64,000 nt of DNA from JBAZUK01 sp041661445 (lineage in GTDB: Bacteria; Chlamydiota; Chlamydiia; Chlamydiales; SM23-39), in contig JBAZUK010000002.1 of the NCBI GenBank assembly GCA_041661445.1, positions 124,001 to 188,000 on the forward strand. The letters run 5' to 3'. Each line of letters begins with the position of its first letter. Position 1 is the stretch's first letter. A model generated the notes under the pieces. It worked only from the letters and a program-made list of their open reading frames with translations. It did not search any database and was not told where the DNA came from. Shown here piece by piece: positions 35,374 to 44,329 of this stretch. Both the position numbers and the translations under genes were made by a program.

Positions 35374-35568
35374 ATGAAAAAATTAGCAAAAGTACTTTTA
35401 ATTTCTTTATTCGCTTATCTTCCTCTTTTTGCAGAAGATGACACAAAAAAAGAAGAACCAAAAGATCCTGCAACAGAAGAAATCATTTTTATCACTGCTG
35501 ACGAAATTGATAACTACGACGAAAATGGAAACTTAATTCAAGATAAAACTCAAGAAGTTGTAAAATAA
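35374..35568 (+). CDS. Small secreted acidic protein
   Basis: The function is unknown. The 64-residue product begins with a clear signal peptide (MKKLAKVLLISLFAYLPLFAE). A short acidic peptide follows, rich in Asp, Glu and Lys (EDDTKKEEPKD, EIDNYDENGN). The start is set by AAGGAG eight bases upstream; a longer frame from 35290 lacks that support. A good terminator follows 17 bases after the stop, and the gene lies between PEP synthase and malic enzyme. No lipobox is seen. Confidence 0.7.
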   Translation: MKKLAKVLLISLFAYLPLFAEDDTKKEEPKDPATEEIIFITADEIDNYDENGNLIQDKTQEVVK

Positions 35569-35585
35569 CAAAAAAGATTAATCAA

Positions 35586-35614
35586 TTAGCCAGTTCATTT
35601 CCTGAACTGGCTAA
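35586..35614 (+). terminator. Intrinsic terminator after the small secreted protein
   Basis: A perfect 12-base-pair stem (TTAGCCAGTTCA at 35586-35597, complement at 35603-35614) with a 5-base loop. A-runs on both sides suit termination. Confidence 0.85.
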
Positions 35615-35783
35615 AAAACATCTATGCTCTCCTAAATAAAAAATAAATATTACAATAAAAATTTTTTAATAATTAAGTATTTTCCATAGGTTTTATTTTT
35701 CTAATTTCTTAGAAAATATTGCTATTGTAATAAAAAAATGATGAGACTAAAATTTAACTATTAAATTCAATACGAGTCTCGTT

Positions 35784-37028
35784 ATGGCAAAAATCAATTT
35801 AAAAATCGAAGACATAAAAAAATTTCACTTAGGTGGAAAAATTTCACTTTTAATCTCGAAAAAATTAAAAAACCAGAAGGACTTATCTATTGCATATACC
35901 CCCGGAGTTTCCAAAATCTGCGAAGAAATTTATGCAAACCCGGATTTTGTATACTCGCACACTTCAAAAGGTCATACAATAGCTGTTGTAACAGACGGAA
36001 CTGCAGTTTTAGGTCTTGGAAATATTGGTCCTAAAGCATCAATTCCAGTTATGGAAGGCAAGTGCATGCTTTTTAAATCTTTTGCTAATATCGATGCCTG
36101 GCCTGTCCCTCTTACTGATGTTTTTTTGAAAAACGGTAGAACTGATATCAACAAGGTTATTGAAACTGTAGTTAGATTATCTCCTATGTACGGAGGAATA
36201 AATCTAGAAGACATTGCTGCCCCTGAATGCTTTGTAATAGAAGAAAAATTAAATGAGATCCTAGACATTCCCGTCTTCCACGATGATCAGTGGGGAACTG
36301 CAATAATCACCTTGGCAGCGCTAAAAAATTATCTTGAAATTACCGGCAAAAATGCAAGCCAGATAAAAATTGTAATAAATGGTGCAGGAGCAGCCGGTAT
36401 AAGAATTGCCGACATGATTAAGGCATATGGCGCTAAAAACATAACAATGTGCGATTCAAAAGGAACTTTAAATATTAGAAGAAACGATCTTAATGAGTAT
36501 AAATTGCGCCATGTCACACGATCTAATGAAGAAAATCTTGTCGATGCCATGAAAAATGCTGATGTTTTTATAGGAGTCTCAAAAGGAAATGTTCTAACTA
36601 AAGAAATGATTCTTTCCATGAATGAATATCCTGCTATATTTGCAATGGCAAATCCAACTCCTGAGATTGATCCTGATTTGGTGAAAGAGTATTTGCATGA
36701 TAAGAAATATATCTTGGCTACAGGAAGATCTGATTACCCTAATCAGATCAACAACGTTCTGGCATTCCCATTTATCTTCAAAGGAGCTTTGGACGTAAAA
36801 GCTACAAAGATAACCATGAACATGAAAATAGCAGCATCTAATAGCTTATCATTGCTCGCAAAAGATCCTTTCATACCAGATATCGTAAAAAAAGCTTATA
36901 AAAGAGATTTCAAATTTGGAAGCGATTATTTAATTCCAACTGCATTCGATCCGAGAATTAAAGATTTCATATCATTAGCTGTTGCAAAAGCAGCCATACA
37001 AGATGGTGTTGCAAGAAAGTCGCTTTAA
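35784..37028 (+). CDS. NAD(P)-dependent malic enzyme
   Basis: Malic enzyme decarboxylates malate to pyruvate with NAD(P)+ reduction. The 414-residue protein is the short bacterial form without the phosphotransacetylase domain. It shows SIAYTPGVSKIC, the tyrosine/lysine catalytic region, VVTDGTAVLGLGNIG, the metal-binding motif IAAPECFVIEE and HDDQWGTAI, the nucleotide-binding GAGAAGIRIADM and FAMANPTPEI. With PEP synthase it gives a malate to PEP route. Cofactor preference cannot be read with confidence. Its end overlaps the convergent DUF2608 gene by four bases. Confidence 0.95.
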   Translation: MAKINLKIEDIKKFHLGGKISLLISKKLKNQKDLSIAYTPGVSKICEEIYANPDFVYSHTSKGHTIAVVTDGTAVLGLGNIGPKASIPVMEGKCMLFKSFANIDAWPVPLTDVFLKNGRTDINKVIETVVRLSPMYGGINLEDIAAPECFVIEEKLNEILDIPVFHDDQWGTAIITLAALKNYLEITGKNASQIKIVINGAGAAGIRIADMIKAYGAKNITMCDSKGTLNIRRNDLNEYKLRHVTRSNEENLVDAMKNADVFIGVSKGNVLTKEMILSMNEYPAIFAMANPTPEIDPDLVKEYLHDKKYILATGRSDYPNQINNVLAFPFIFKGALDVKATKITMNMKIAASNSLSLLAKDPFIPDIVKKAYKRDFKFGSDYLIPTAFDPRIKDFISLAVAKAAIQDGVARKSL

Positions 37029-37787
37029 TTTTTTAATAATTTTTCAGCTTTTTCATCCGATAATATCTCAGGAAAAAGCTGATATTGAATATCGGCAATT
37101 TTTATATCAAATTTTTCTCTTTTGCCATCTAGATATCCATATCTAAAACCCCAAAACAAGATTTCCGATTCTTTACAATAATTTTCAAGTTCTAAGATAT
37201 TTTTTAGTTTATCATCAACAAAAAACAATTGATCTAGGATCAAATTTAATTTTAGAAAAGAAGTTTTTTAAAACCTGCCCTTTATTTATTCCATTGGCAA
37301 AAAGGATCCCATTTCGATAATAGATTTCGTCATTAATAATGTTTTTTTTTGAAAGAGAGGTTTTTTGGAAATCAATATTTAACGAATCTAACTGTTTAAT
37401 TGTACTAAAAGCCAGATCATAATTTCTCGCAGTAAGTCCCATCAAGTGAATTTTTTTATTTTGTAACAGATCAATTATTCTCTTCACTTCTTTTTCTACA
37501 AGATTCACTTTTGTTATCGCTTGAATTTCATACCACTGCAAAAGAGTTTTACTTAAAGCAGCCTGATAATTAAGTCCATTTTTTTGATTTAAATTGATCT
37601 GATAATCAAACCACTGATCCGATCCCAATTGCTGCGAATTTTCCATGATTGTATTATCCAAATCAAAAACAACCAGATCCGCTTTGAGTAAATATTCACT
37701 AATTTCACTGATATTTTTTATTTCAATAATTTCAGAAAATGTTTTTGAAATCAGCAAGATAAAAAAAAGAAAAAAACATTTTTTCAT
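37025..37787 (-). pseudogene. DUF2608 (HAD-like) secreted protein with a one-base frameshift
   Basis: A signal peptide start (MKKCFFLFFILLISKTFSE) at 37787 leads into a HAD-like domain with motif I VFDLDNTIM and LMGLTARNYD. The frame ends at KFDPRSIVFC, stop, near 37215. The natural continuation FVDDKLKNILELENYC, carrying the HAD DD motif, is in the next frame and runs to 37025. Removing one base from a six-A run (37220-37225, six T on the coding strand) joins them as SIVFVDDKLKN. DUF2608 proteins occur in chlamydiae and Legionella and are related to acid phosphatases. Either a recent pseudogene or a homopolymer sequencing error. Its start overlaps the SRPBCC stop (ATGA). Confidence 0.75.
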
Positions 37788-38161
37788 CTGTTGTCCAAAT
37801 CTAAAGAAAACTGCTTCAAGGACAATTGAAGATATTTTCTGATTTTGTTTGATATTAAAGGCCTGATCAAAAAAGAAAAGAATCCTTTTATCGATACCCT
37901 GCATGTAATTAATGATCCTTTTTCCAAAGGCTCGACATTATGAAAATAAATTAATTTAATAAAATGAGCAAACCATACAATTGTTATGCTTTCATTTTTT
38001 TTAAGTTCCTGAATTTTAAATTTTATTCCTTTTTTATTGCCTGCTACCACATGTCCTTCTTTGCCGATATCAACACCCATTTGCAAATATTTATCGATCC
38101 AAAAATTATAAACCTTATCACAGGGTGCTGAAATTTTTATTTTTTCTTCAATAAAGCCCAT
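37784..38161 (-). CDS. SRPBCC-fold (START/Bet v1-like) protein
   Basis: The 125-residue protein begins IEEKIKISAPCDKVYNFWID, the usual start of the SRPBCC ligand-binding fold, and continues with VVAGNKKGIKFKIQEL and a C-terminal long helix. Members bind hydrophobic ligands or help modify lipids and polyketides; no more specific role can be given. GGAG precedes the ATG. It overlaps the following DUF2608 gene by four bases, so both are co-transcribed. Confidence 0.7.
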   Translation of the reverse strand: MGFIEEKIKISAPCDKVYNFWIDKYLQMGVDIGKEGHVVAGNKKGIKFKIQELKKNESITIVWFAHFIKLIYFHNVEPLEKGSLITCRVSIKGFFSFLIRPLISNKIRKYLQLSLKQFSLDLDNR

Positions 38162-38525
38162 TAAAATTCTCCATAATTTTTACATTTATTAAAATATCTC
38201 AATTCATCTAAATGAACAATAAACATTTCATAGTATCTTCATTAAAACACATCTTCTAAATTAAATCTCATGTTTACTAATCGATCTATTTTTCATGTAA
38301 ATTTTTAGTCTTTGTTCAAGATTTAAAATATAATGACTTCAAAGAATTCCAAGTTATTTATTTCACATGAAATATTTAACTAACTAAAAATAATAAATAA
38401 TTAATTTTAATAAATCTGCTTTATAGCATTAAAAAATTATTTATATATTTTAAATAGTTTTAAAGTCATAATTAAACACACTAAATAATAGTGCTCCTTA
38501 AAGTAATTGGAGATAAAGAGAATTT
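38162..38525. other. Divergent intergenic region without a recognised gene
   Basis: About 360 AT-rich bases between the divergent SRPBCC and RING genes. Promoters for both should lie here, but no reliable boxes, folded RNA or open frame were recognised. Confidence 0.5.
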
Positions 38526-39551
38526 ATGTATTTTATTATTAACTATTTACGCGCAAAATGGCATCCAGAATCTCAGCAATGTCAAATCTGCTTTGAAGAT
38601 GAGACTGATCCGTACAAATTAATTAAAACCACGTGCTGCACCGATTCTCTTGGAAAAACAATAATACCTCAATTTTATCACAAAACCTGCCTACAGGGAT
38701 GGAGCAATAGCCCCCCCAGACTCACAAAACGCACCTTTAGATGTCCCAACTGTAGAAAACGAATTTCCAAAGATATTTTTCTCCCTCCTATTTCAATTTA
38801 CAAAAAAATTACAAAAGTTGCAAAAAAAAGTATTGAAATAGGAACAGCTGCCGTCGCCCCTGTTGCCAGAGTCTGTAAAAAAGTTACTAAAGTTGCAAAA
38901 AAAATAATTATTGGAACAGGAGCAGGATGTTTTTATGTTCTAAATCTAGATATTTCTAAGAACAAATTTCTTTTTGGACCCGAATTTAAATATTCTCCTA
39001 ATGAGATCATTTCATCGATTGTAAGATCAGCATTTCCTGAAATTGTTACAGCATTTGGTGGATTATATTTATTACATTCCATATATAAACTAGACAACAT
39101 TTCTGTTAAAGCAAAAGCAATTCTAGGCTGTGGTTTGGCCGGTGCAACTATTATAGGCATTATAGAATTATGGGAAACATTTTCTAAAACCTTTTGCTTA
39201 AGCAGAATGCCGCAATCAGCATTTAGCACTTTCCCCATCTGCGAAACAGATTCATATGAAAATCAATTATGTTATTATACCTCTATCGATGCAGCAAACA
39301 ACAGATTTCAATCACTTGTTTATCACGTCTCGGATTATATTTTAAAACTAATCTATACAAAATCAAATACCATAAACCTCAGCCCATATAGTATAGTTAG
39401 GGGCACAGATATACTTCCTTTATGTGAAAGATTTTCTTTTACACCAAAAGCAATAGATATACCCCATCACCCTATTTCCGATCACGATTATTTCACTTCA
39501 GATTTTGCTTATGAATTTAAATCGCTTGAAAAAAGACCATCCTTCCTTTAG
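38526..39551 (+). CDS. RING-type protein with hydrophobic hairpin
   Basis: Residues about 19-80 form a RING-variant zinc finger: CQICFEDE, TTCC, FYHKTCLQGW and FRCPNCRK, i.e. C-x2-C, Cys pair, H-x2-C and C-x2-C. After a basic linker (KKITKVAKK, present twice) come two hydrophobic segments (FPEIVTAFGGLYLLHSIY and AILGCGLAGATIIGIIELW), then a hydrophilic tail. The protein at 56788 has the same order of RING and hydrophobic pair. The layout suggests an E3 ubiquitin-ligase-like effector inserted in a host-derived membrane, which is inference. Length 341. AATTGGAGATAAAG upstream offers a Shine-Dalgarno. Confidence 0.7.
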   Translation: MYFIINYLRAKWHPESQQCQICFEDETDPYKLIKTTCCTDSLGKTIIPQFYHKTCLQGWSNSPPRLTKRTFRCPNCRKRISKDIFLPPISIYKKITKVAKKSIEIGTAAVAPVARVCKKVTKVAKKIIIGTGAGCFYVLNLDISKNKFLFGPEFKYSPNEIISSIVRSAFPEIVTAFGGLYLLHSIYKLDNISVKAKAILGCGLAGATIIGIIELWETFSKTFCLSRMPQSAFSTFPICETDSYENQLCYYTSIDAANNRFQSLVYHVSDYILKLIYTKSNTINLSPYSIVRGTDILPLCERFSFTPKAIDIPHHPISDHDYFTSDFAYEFKSLEKRPSFL

Positions 39552-39600
39552 GTAAACGCTAATACTAAATTTTCTATATTCGAAGATGATCATCAAATCA

Positions 39601-40032
39601 TCAACTTTTTTTATAGAGTCCGATAAGTTGTGCTTCATCTAAAACATGATTTTTCATATTTTTTTCAACATCGGCTTTACTGGCACCTTGCTTTAAATCC
39701 AGCATATTATCCAAGGCATATAGCTTAAAAAAATATCGATGAGTACCTGTCGGCGGACAGGGAGCAGTATAACCTAACTCAGACAAACTATTTATGCCTT
39801 TTGTGCCAAGATCAAAATTTTCATCAATCCTATTTACCAAGGGTATGTTAAAAAGTATCCAATGGACAAAAGTTTTAGACGGAGCATCCGGGTCATCCAT
39901 TATCAAGACTAGAGATTTTGTGTTTTGGGGAATATCATCTAAAATCAAAGTAGGTATGCCTTCTTCACCCTGACAGGTAAATTTTTTGGGGATCATTTCA
40001 TTGTTTTTAAAATCAGGACTAGAAATTTTCAT
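39601..40032 (-). CDS. YbhB/YbcL-type PEBP family protein
   Basis: This phosphatidylethanolamine-binding-protein homologue has the family signatures MDDPDAPSKTFVHWI, YTAPCPPTGTHRYFFKLYALD and the start KISSPDFKNNEMIPKKFTCQG. Bacterial members are cytosolic and of uncertain function; they may bind anionic ligands or inhibit proteases. The ATG at 40032, giving 143 residues, is chosen because GGAG lies upstream; the longer frame from 40086 adds an unlikely extension. It follows the YheT-type hydrolase by 43 bases. Confidence 0.9.
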   Translation of the reverse strand: MKISSPDFKNNEMIPKKFTCQGEEGIPTLILDDIPQNTKSLVLIMDDPDAPSKTFVHWILFNIPLVNRIDENFDLGTKGINSLSELGYTAPCPPTGTHRYFFKLYALDNMLDLKQGASKADVEKNMKNHVLDEAQLIGLYKKS

Positions 40033-40075
40033 AAATATTAACTCCATAAATATTATTAATTTGGAGTTTATATTT

Positions 40076-41047
40076 TTATTTTTCAAAAATCCACTTTAAA
40101 ATTAAGTTATCAACCCAATAAATACTTTTGGCTTTTCCCGGCATTGTCAGGTATCCTAAATGGCCACCTTTTTTAGTGGTAAAAAGCTGAACATTATCAG
40201 GCATATTGAAATTTTCAAAATCCTGAATTTTTATTATCGGATCGTCTTCGGAAAATAAAATTTTGCACTCAAAATTGATTGCAGGAATTAAAAATTTTGA
40301 ACTTGATCGTTTATAAAAATCAATATTGTTTTGGAACTGATATTCTTTTACCGTATAAATCTGATCAAAATCATAAAAATGAAATTTTTTTTGTGGAAAA
40401 ACATATTTTTTAAATTCAGGGAAAATCTTATATCTAAAATTTATATCTTGTTTTAAAAGCTTTATGAAAAATTTTTCATAGAACATATTTTGAGGTTCGG
40501 CTAGAAGCCTGATGCTGGAATACAAATCGACAGGAGGATTTATTGCTATTACCTTTTTCAGTAATCTCAGATTCCTGATGCTTAATTCAGCTGATAATTT
40601 AAGAACAATATTTCCACCTAATGAAAAACCTATCAAGACGATCGGAGAGTCTGGTGTTTCGGAATGCAGTGCTTCTAAAGCTTCTGAAATATCTTCGCTC
40701 TGTCCTGCATGATACATTTTTCTAGCCTTCCCCTTTCCCGACCCGCAGCCTCTTAAATTTAAACGGATAGCTCTAACATTCATCGCCTCTAATTTTTTGG
40801 ATAATCTAATTAGGATCGGAGAGTTATGAGAGCCGCAAAGGCCATGAACCATAACAACAGTTAGATCATTTTTTTTCCATTTTTTGGGAGTTGTCACTTC
40901 TAGAGCCAAATGATCCTTGTCAGACAAAAGAATAAATTTCGTATGAGAAATCGGTCCTCTTACTATATTTGGCAATGCGCCAATAACAGTTTGAGGAAAA
41001 GAACCCTTTATAAAAGGGATTGGTTCAAAAGGCAATTCCTGGGACAT
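40076..41047 (-). CDS. YheT-type alpha/beta hydrolase
   Basis: The 323-residue protein is an alpha/beta hydrolase of the YheT (UPF0017) group. Visible features are the oxyanion-hole region VMVHGLCGSHNSPI, RLNLRGCGSGKGKA, the nucleophile elbow GFSLGGNI (Ser), the acidic residue in LFSEDDPII and the catalytic histidine in GGHLGYL. Natural substrates are not established; esterase or lipase activity is likely. It probably shares a transcript with the PEBP gene. Confidence 0.88.
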   Translation of the reverse strand: MSQELPFEPIPFIKGSFPQTVIGALPNIVRGPISHTKFILLSDKDHLALEVTTPKKWKKNDLTVVMVHGLCGSHNSPILIRLSKKLEAMNVRAIRLNLRGCGSGKGKARKMYHAGQSEDISEALEALHSETPDSPIVLIGFSLGGNIVLKLSAELSIRNLRLLKKVIAINPPVDLYSSIRLLAEPQNMFYEKFFIKLLKQDINFRYKIFPEFKKYVFPQKKFHFYDFDQIYTVKEYQFQNNIDFYKRSSSKFLIPAINFECKILFSEDDPIIKIQDFENFNMPDNVQLFTTKKGGHLGYLTMPGKAKSIYWVDNLILKWIFEK

Positions 41048-41345
41048 TATAAAATCCTGTATTTAATTTTAATTTTAGAAATTTATGATTATTAAGCAAT
41101 AATATAATTAAATTATGTTATATATTTTAATTTCATTATTATTTAACTATATAAATAACAACTAAAAAAAATAAAATTATAAATTTTATTGTAGGCAGAA
41201 AAACGCTTCGTGTTTTTTAAAACAGGAAAATTAGATACCTATACTATTTATAATTAATACTATATAGATTTAGATAATTTAGAGTGCATCAAAGAAATTT
41301 AATAAAATATTTTATTTTGCTATAACTGAATTTTATAGATGGCTT

Positions 41346-42284
41346 ATGAAAAAATTATTTCTGTTTGTTTTTTTTAATATCCTTCCGCTCTTGGCATTTA
41401 GCAATCAACAAGAGACTCAATTTACTCCTTGGTATACCGGACCTTTAATTTCCACAGGCCAAAACAACATCTCTCCCGGATCCTTTACAGCAGAACCTTA
41501 TCTTTATTATACCATTACTTATGACAAATCCGTTCCAAAAACTTTTAGTTTTATTAATCAGCTGCTCATGCAAGGAGCTTTAACAGATTGGTTGGATATT
41601 ACTGGTGAAGTAACTTATATCTACAATGAAAAAGAAGATCAGCACTTTCAACAATTTGCCGACACTATTATATCTTTGGGAATTCAGCTCTTGAAAGAAG
41701 AAAGATCAAATAGCAAACCTTCCGTCAGGCTTAAAATTTATGAATCTTTCCCAACAGGAGACTTTGATGATTTAGATCCCTCTAAACTAGGTATAGATGC
41801 AACAGGCACAGGATCTTATCAAACAACTTTTGATGTTATTATCGGCAAAACCTCTTATTGGATAACAAACCATCCCATCGACTGGAAGTTCAGCACTTCA
41901 TATACTATTTCTACCGACACAAACGTAAACAACTTTCATAGATTTGGTGGAGGTTTTGGTACAACTGGAAAAATACATCCTGGTAATATTTTTATAGAAG
42001 ATATTGCTTTTGAATTCAGTTTCACACAAAGATGGGTATATGCAATGGATATCATATATACTTATGCAGCAAAAACATCTTTTAAAGGAATTGCAGGAAT
42101 TGACATATTGGGAAATTTAGCCCAGAACACTTCTTTACCAAGCAAGCAGATGGCATTAGCCCCAGCTCTTGAATATAATTTCACTGACAATCTAGGAATA
42201 ATCGGAGGCGTTTTTTTTTCTGTCTGGCAAAAAAATAGTCTAAAATTTATTAGCGGGATAATATCAGTTGCCTATACTTTTTAA
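41346..42284 (+). CDS. Predicted outer-membrane beta-barrel protein
   Basis: A signal peptide (MKKLFLFVFFNILPLLAFS) is followed by about 290 residues with alternating polar/hydrophobic strands and many aromatic residues. The C-terminus ends in phenylalanine (IISVAYTF), the usual outer-membrane barrel end. Length and the absence of a plug fit a small-molecule channel of the porin or phenol-degradation type, but the family was not firmly recognised. Its last four bases overlap the convergent PagL-like gene. Confidence 0.7.
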   Translation: MKKLFLFVFFNILPLLAFSNQQETQFTPWYTGPLISTGQNNISPGSFTAEPYLYYTITYDKSVPKTFSFINQLLMQGALTDWLDITGEVTYIYNEKEDQHFQQFADTIISLGIQLLKEERSNSKPSVRLKIYESFPTGDFDDLDPSKLGIDATGTGSYQTTFDVIIGKTSYWITNHPIDWKFSTSYTISTDTNVNNFHRFGGGFGTTGKIHPGNIFIEDIAFEFSFTQRWVYAMDIIYTYAAKTSFKGIAGIDILGNLAQNTSLPSKQMALAPALEYNFTDNLGIIGGVFFSVWQKNSLKFISGIISVAYTF

Positions 42285-42754
42285 TATTTTAAAGGTATGG
42301 CAATTAAAAAAACCAGAGTTTCTAAACCTGGGTTTTTTCTACCCAAAGAAGCATTTGAAGTATGCGAAATATGAATACCTATTCTCATCTCATTTTTAAA
42401 TAAGGCAGCCGCTTCAATCCCCGTTCTAAACTCTAAAGGAAACCCTAAATCCTTACCATCTCCTTTATTATAATAACCAGCGGCAAAATTCGGTGCCAAA
42501 GCCAAATGTCTGAAAACAAAATCTAGAGCAAAGCCTCCATATGTATAAGTCTGGAATTTGGAAGTTATCGAAAAACCCAACAGAGGTTTCATTACCCCCA
42601 GTTTCTGATGAAACTTATATTCCAAACGAAATTCTGTTGCCTTATTTCGCTTCTTTACATCATTAAAACCGGAAGCTAAATATAACAAATCATAATCTTT
42701 TGCATATCCTATGCTTGTGAAAAACAATGTAAAAACTAATAATAACTTGTTCAT
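42281..42754 (-). CDS. pagL: PagL-like lipid A 3-O-deacylase
   Basis: PagL removes the 3-O-linked acyl chain from lipid A in the outer membrane and so lowers innate immune detection. A signal peptide (MNKLLLVFTLFFTSIGYA) precedes a small barrel with the catalytic triad in order: HTSNASLGRKNPGLE, i.e. His-x-Ser-Asn and Glu. The barrel ends in tyrosine (IAIPLKY). The ATG at 42754, with GGTG upstream, is preferred over the TTG at 42769. It converges on the outer-membrane protein gene with a four-base overlap. Confidence 0.85.
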   Translation of the reverse strand: MNKLLLVFTLFFTSIGYAKDYDLLYLASGFNDVKKRNKATEFRLEYKFHQKLGVMKPLLGFSITSKFQTYTYGGFALDFVFRHLALAPNFAAGYYNKGDGKDLGFPLEFRTGIEAAALFKNEMRIGIHISHTSNASLGRKNPGLETLVFLIAIPLKY

Positions 42755-42856
42755 AAATTTCACCAACAACCAAGAATAATACTACAATTTATTATTGCAA
42801 AAAATAGCAAAAAAAAACATCATAATCTGACTCTTTTAAAATTTTAAGGTGATTTT

Positions 42857-43546
42857 ATGAAATTTATTACAAAATTTATTTTTTCTATTTCTCTTCTTCT
42901 AGCTACACAAATCTTTTCTGAAGAGAGAATTGATGTTAATTCAAGACCTTTAAGCGAACAGGAAATAAAGGAAATATCTGAAAAACAAAAAACAGAATCA
43001 GAAGGCACAAATCAAAAAGATGAGTTCAACACAAGAAACCCATATTACTCTCATCTAATTTTCAATATTTCAACTCACAGCATAACTAATATAAATGATG
43101 ATAGTTTAACAATAGAAGACGGCTCTGAATGGAAAATCAGACCAATCCATATAAACGAAGTATTGTCCTGGGGTATAAAAGATCCTATTTTAATAGTTCT
43201 AAATGACTCTTTTATCTCTTCTTATTTTTATGGTTATAAATATAAAATGATTAATGCAGAAAAAAACACTTCTATCGATGTCAAATTAAATCTAGGCCCT
43301 CTTTTAAACAATCCTAAGACTTTAAAAGTTTTAGCTATAGACTTCGAGTCTAATGAAATTACCTTATCAGATGCAACATTATGGAAATGCAACAATACAG
43401 ATCTTTATATGTTGCAAAAATGGCTGAAAGATGATGGCATAATTGTTGGAACAAATACAAAAGGCTATTTATTTAACAGATCTCAAGAAAACATATTAAT
43501 AAATGTAAATATGCTTCAAGAAATCAGAGTCAGCAGACTTAAATAA
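42857..43546 (+). CDS. Secreted twin protein A, internally duplicated
   Basis: The function is unknown. The 229-residue protein has a signal peptide (KFIFSISLLLATQIFSEER) and a mature part in two related halves: ITNINDDSLTIEDGSEWKI with ILIVLNDSF, and IDFESNEITLSDATLWKC with GIIVGTNTKG. This suggests two small beta-rich domains. The following gene encodes a close paralogue (DGSEWKI and SSYFYGYKYKMINA are shared). A hairpin lies between them. Confidence 0.7.
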   Translation: MKFITKFIFSISLLLATQIFSEERIDVNSRPLSEQEIKEISEKQKTESEGTNQKDEFNTRNPYYSHLIFNISTHSITNINDDSLTIEDGSEWKIRPIHINEVLSWGIKDPILIVLNDSFISSYFYGYKYKMINAEKNTSIDVKLNLGPLLNNPKTLKVLAIDFESNEITLSDATLWKCNNTDLYMLQKWLKDDGIIVGTNTKGYLFNRSQENILINVNMLQEIRVSRLK

Positions 43547-43567
43547 GAAATAATATAATTTTTAAAA

Positions 43568-43603
43568 TATGCTGAAGAAAATTTTTTTTAAATCTTCAGC
43601 ATA
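43568..43603 (+). terminator. Hairpin between the twin secreted genes
   Basis: An 11-base-pair stem (TATGCTGAAGA at 43568-43578 and its complement at 43593-43603) with a T-rich 14-base loop lies between the paralogues. It could be a terminator or attenuator, making the second gene less expressed or independently promoted. Confidence 0.6.
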
Positions 43604-43624
43604 CTAAAATCTTACGGAGGTAAA

Positions 43625-44317
43625 ATGAGGTATTTAACTAAGTTATTATTTGCACTTGCTTTTTTAATAGCTTTCAATCTTTATCCTGAGGATAGAATTG
43701 AATCAGGATCAAGACATCTTAGCGAAAAAGAAAATGAAGAATTATTAGAGCAGCAAAAAAATACAGTCGATTCAGATTGCTATAAAGAATATCCTTATAA
43801 CTATACTAATAAATTACTTCCGCTTATTTACAATCAATGGACCCATAAAATAACAGGCGTATCCGTTCTAGGTGATTATTTAGTTATTGAAGATGGTTCC
43901 GAATGGAAAATTAATCCGCAACATTCTTATATTGCTTTTTCCTGGCGCGAAACCGATCCTATATTAATCGTCGTAAACAGTTCATTTTTTTCATCATATT
44001 TCTATGGATATAAATATAAGATGATAAATGCGAAAACAGATGAACAAATTGAAGTTAAATTGGATTTGGGACCAGTTTTAGGCAATCCATCTACATTACA
44101 AATCACTGAAGTAAATTTCTTAAGCAAAGAAGTGAGTTTAAACGACAATTCAATATGGAAGCTATCTCCTTCACAAGGTTATATTTTAGAAAAATGGCTT
44201 CCGGGCGATGGCATAATAGTAGGCACAAATACAAAAAACTGGCGTAATCATTACGAAAATATATTGATCAATGTCAACATGCTTACCGAAATCAAATGTA
44301 ATAAAGTAAAAAGATAA
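43625..44317 (+). CDS. Secreted twin protein B, internally duplicated
   Basis: The function is unknown. The 230-residue paralogue of the preceding gene keeps the signal peptide (LLFALAFLIAFNLYPEDR) and the two-part structure: VLGDYLVIEDGSEWKI with ILIVVNSSF, and VNFLSKEVSLNDNSIWKL with GIIVGTNTKN. GGAGG lies ahead of the ATG. It is followed 12 bases later by the repeat protein at 44330, so at least these two share an operon. Confidence 0.7.
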   Translation: MRYLTKLLFALAFLIAFNLYPEDRIESGSRHLSEKENEELLEQQKNTVDSDCYKEYPYNYTNKLLPLIYNQWTHKITGVSVLGDYLVIEDGSEWKINPQHSYIAFSWRETDPILIVVNSSFFSSYFYGYKYKMINAKTDEQIEVKLDLGPVLGNPSTLQITEVNFLSKEVSLNDNSIWKLSPSQGYILEKWLPGDGIIVGTNTKNWRNHYENILINVNMLTEIKCNKVKR

Positions 44318-44329
44318 GAGGATGAAAAA

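Noticed and set aside
37025..37243. A separate 72-residue gene starting with TTG
   Set aside because: Its sequence is the natural C-terminal continuation of the DUF2608 protein, including the HAD DD motif. It is the downstream half of a frameshifted gene.
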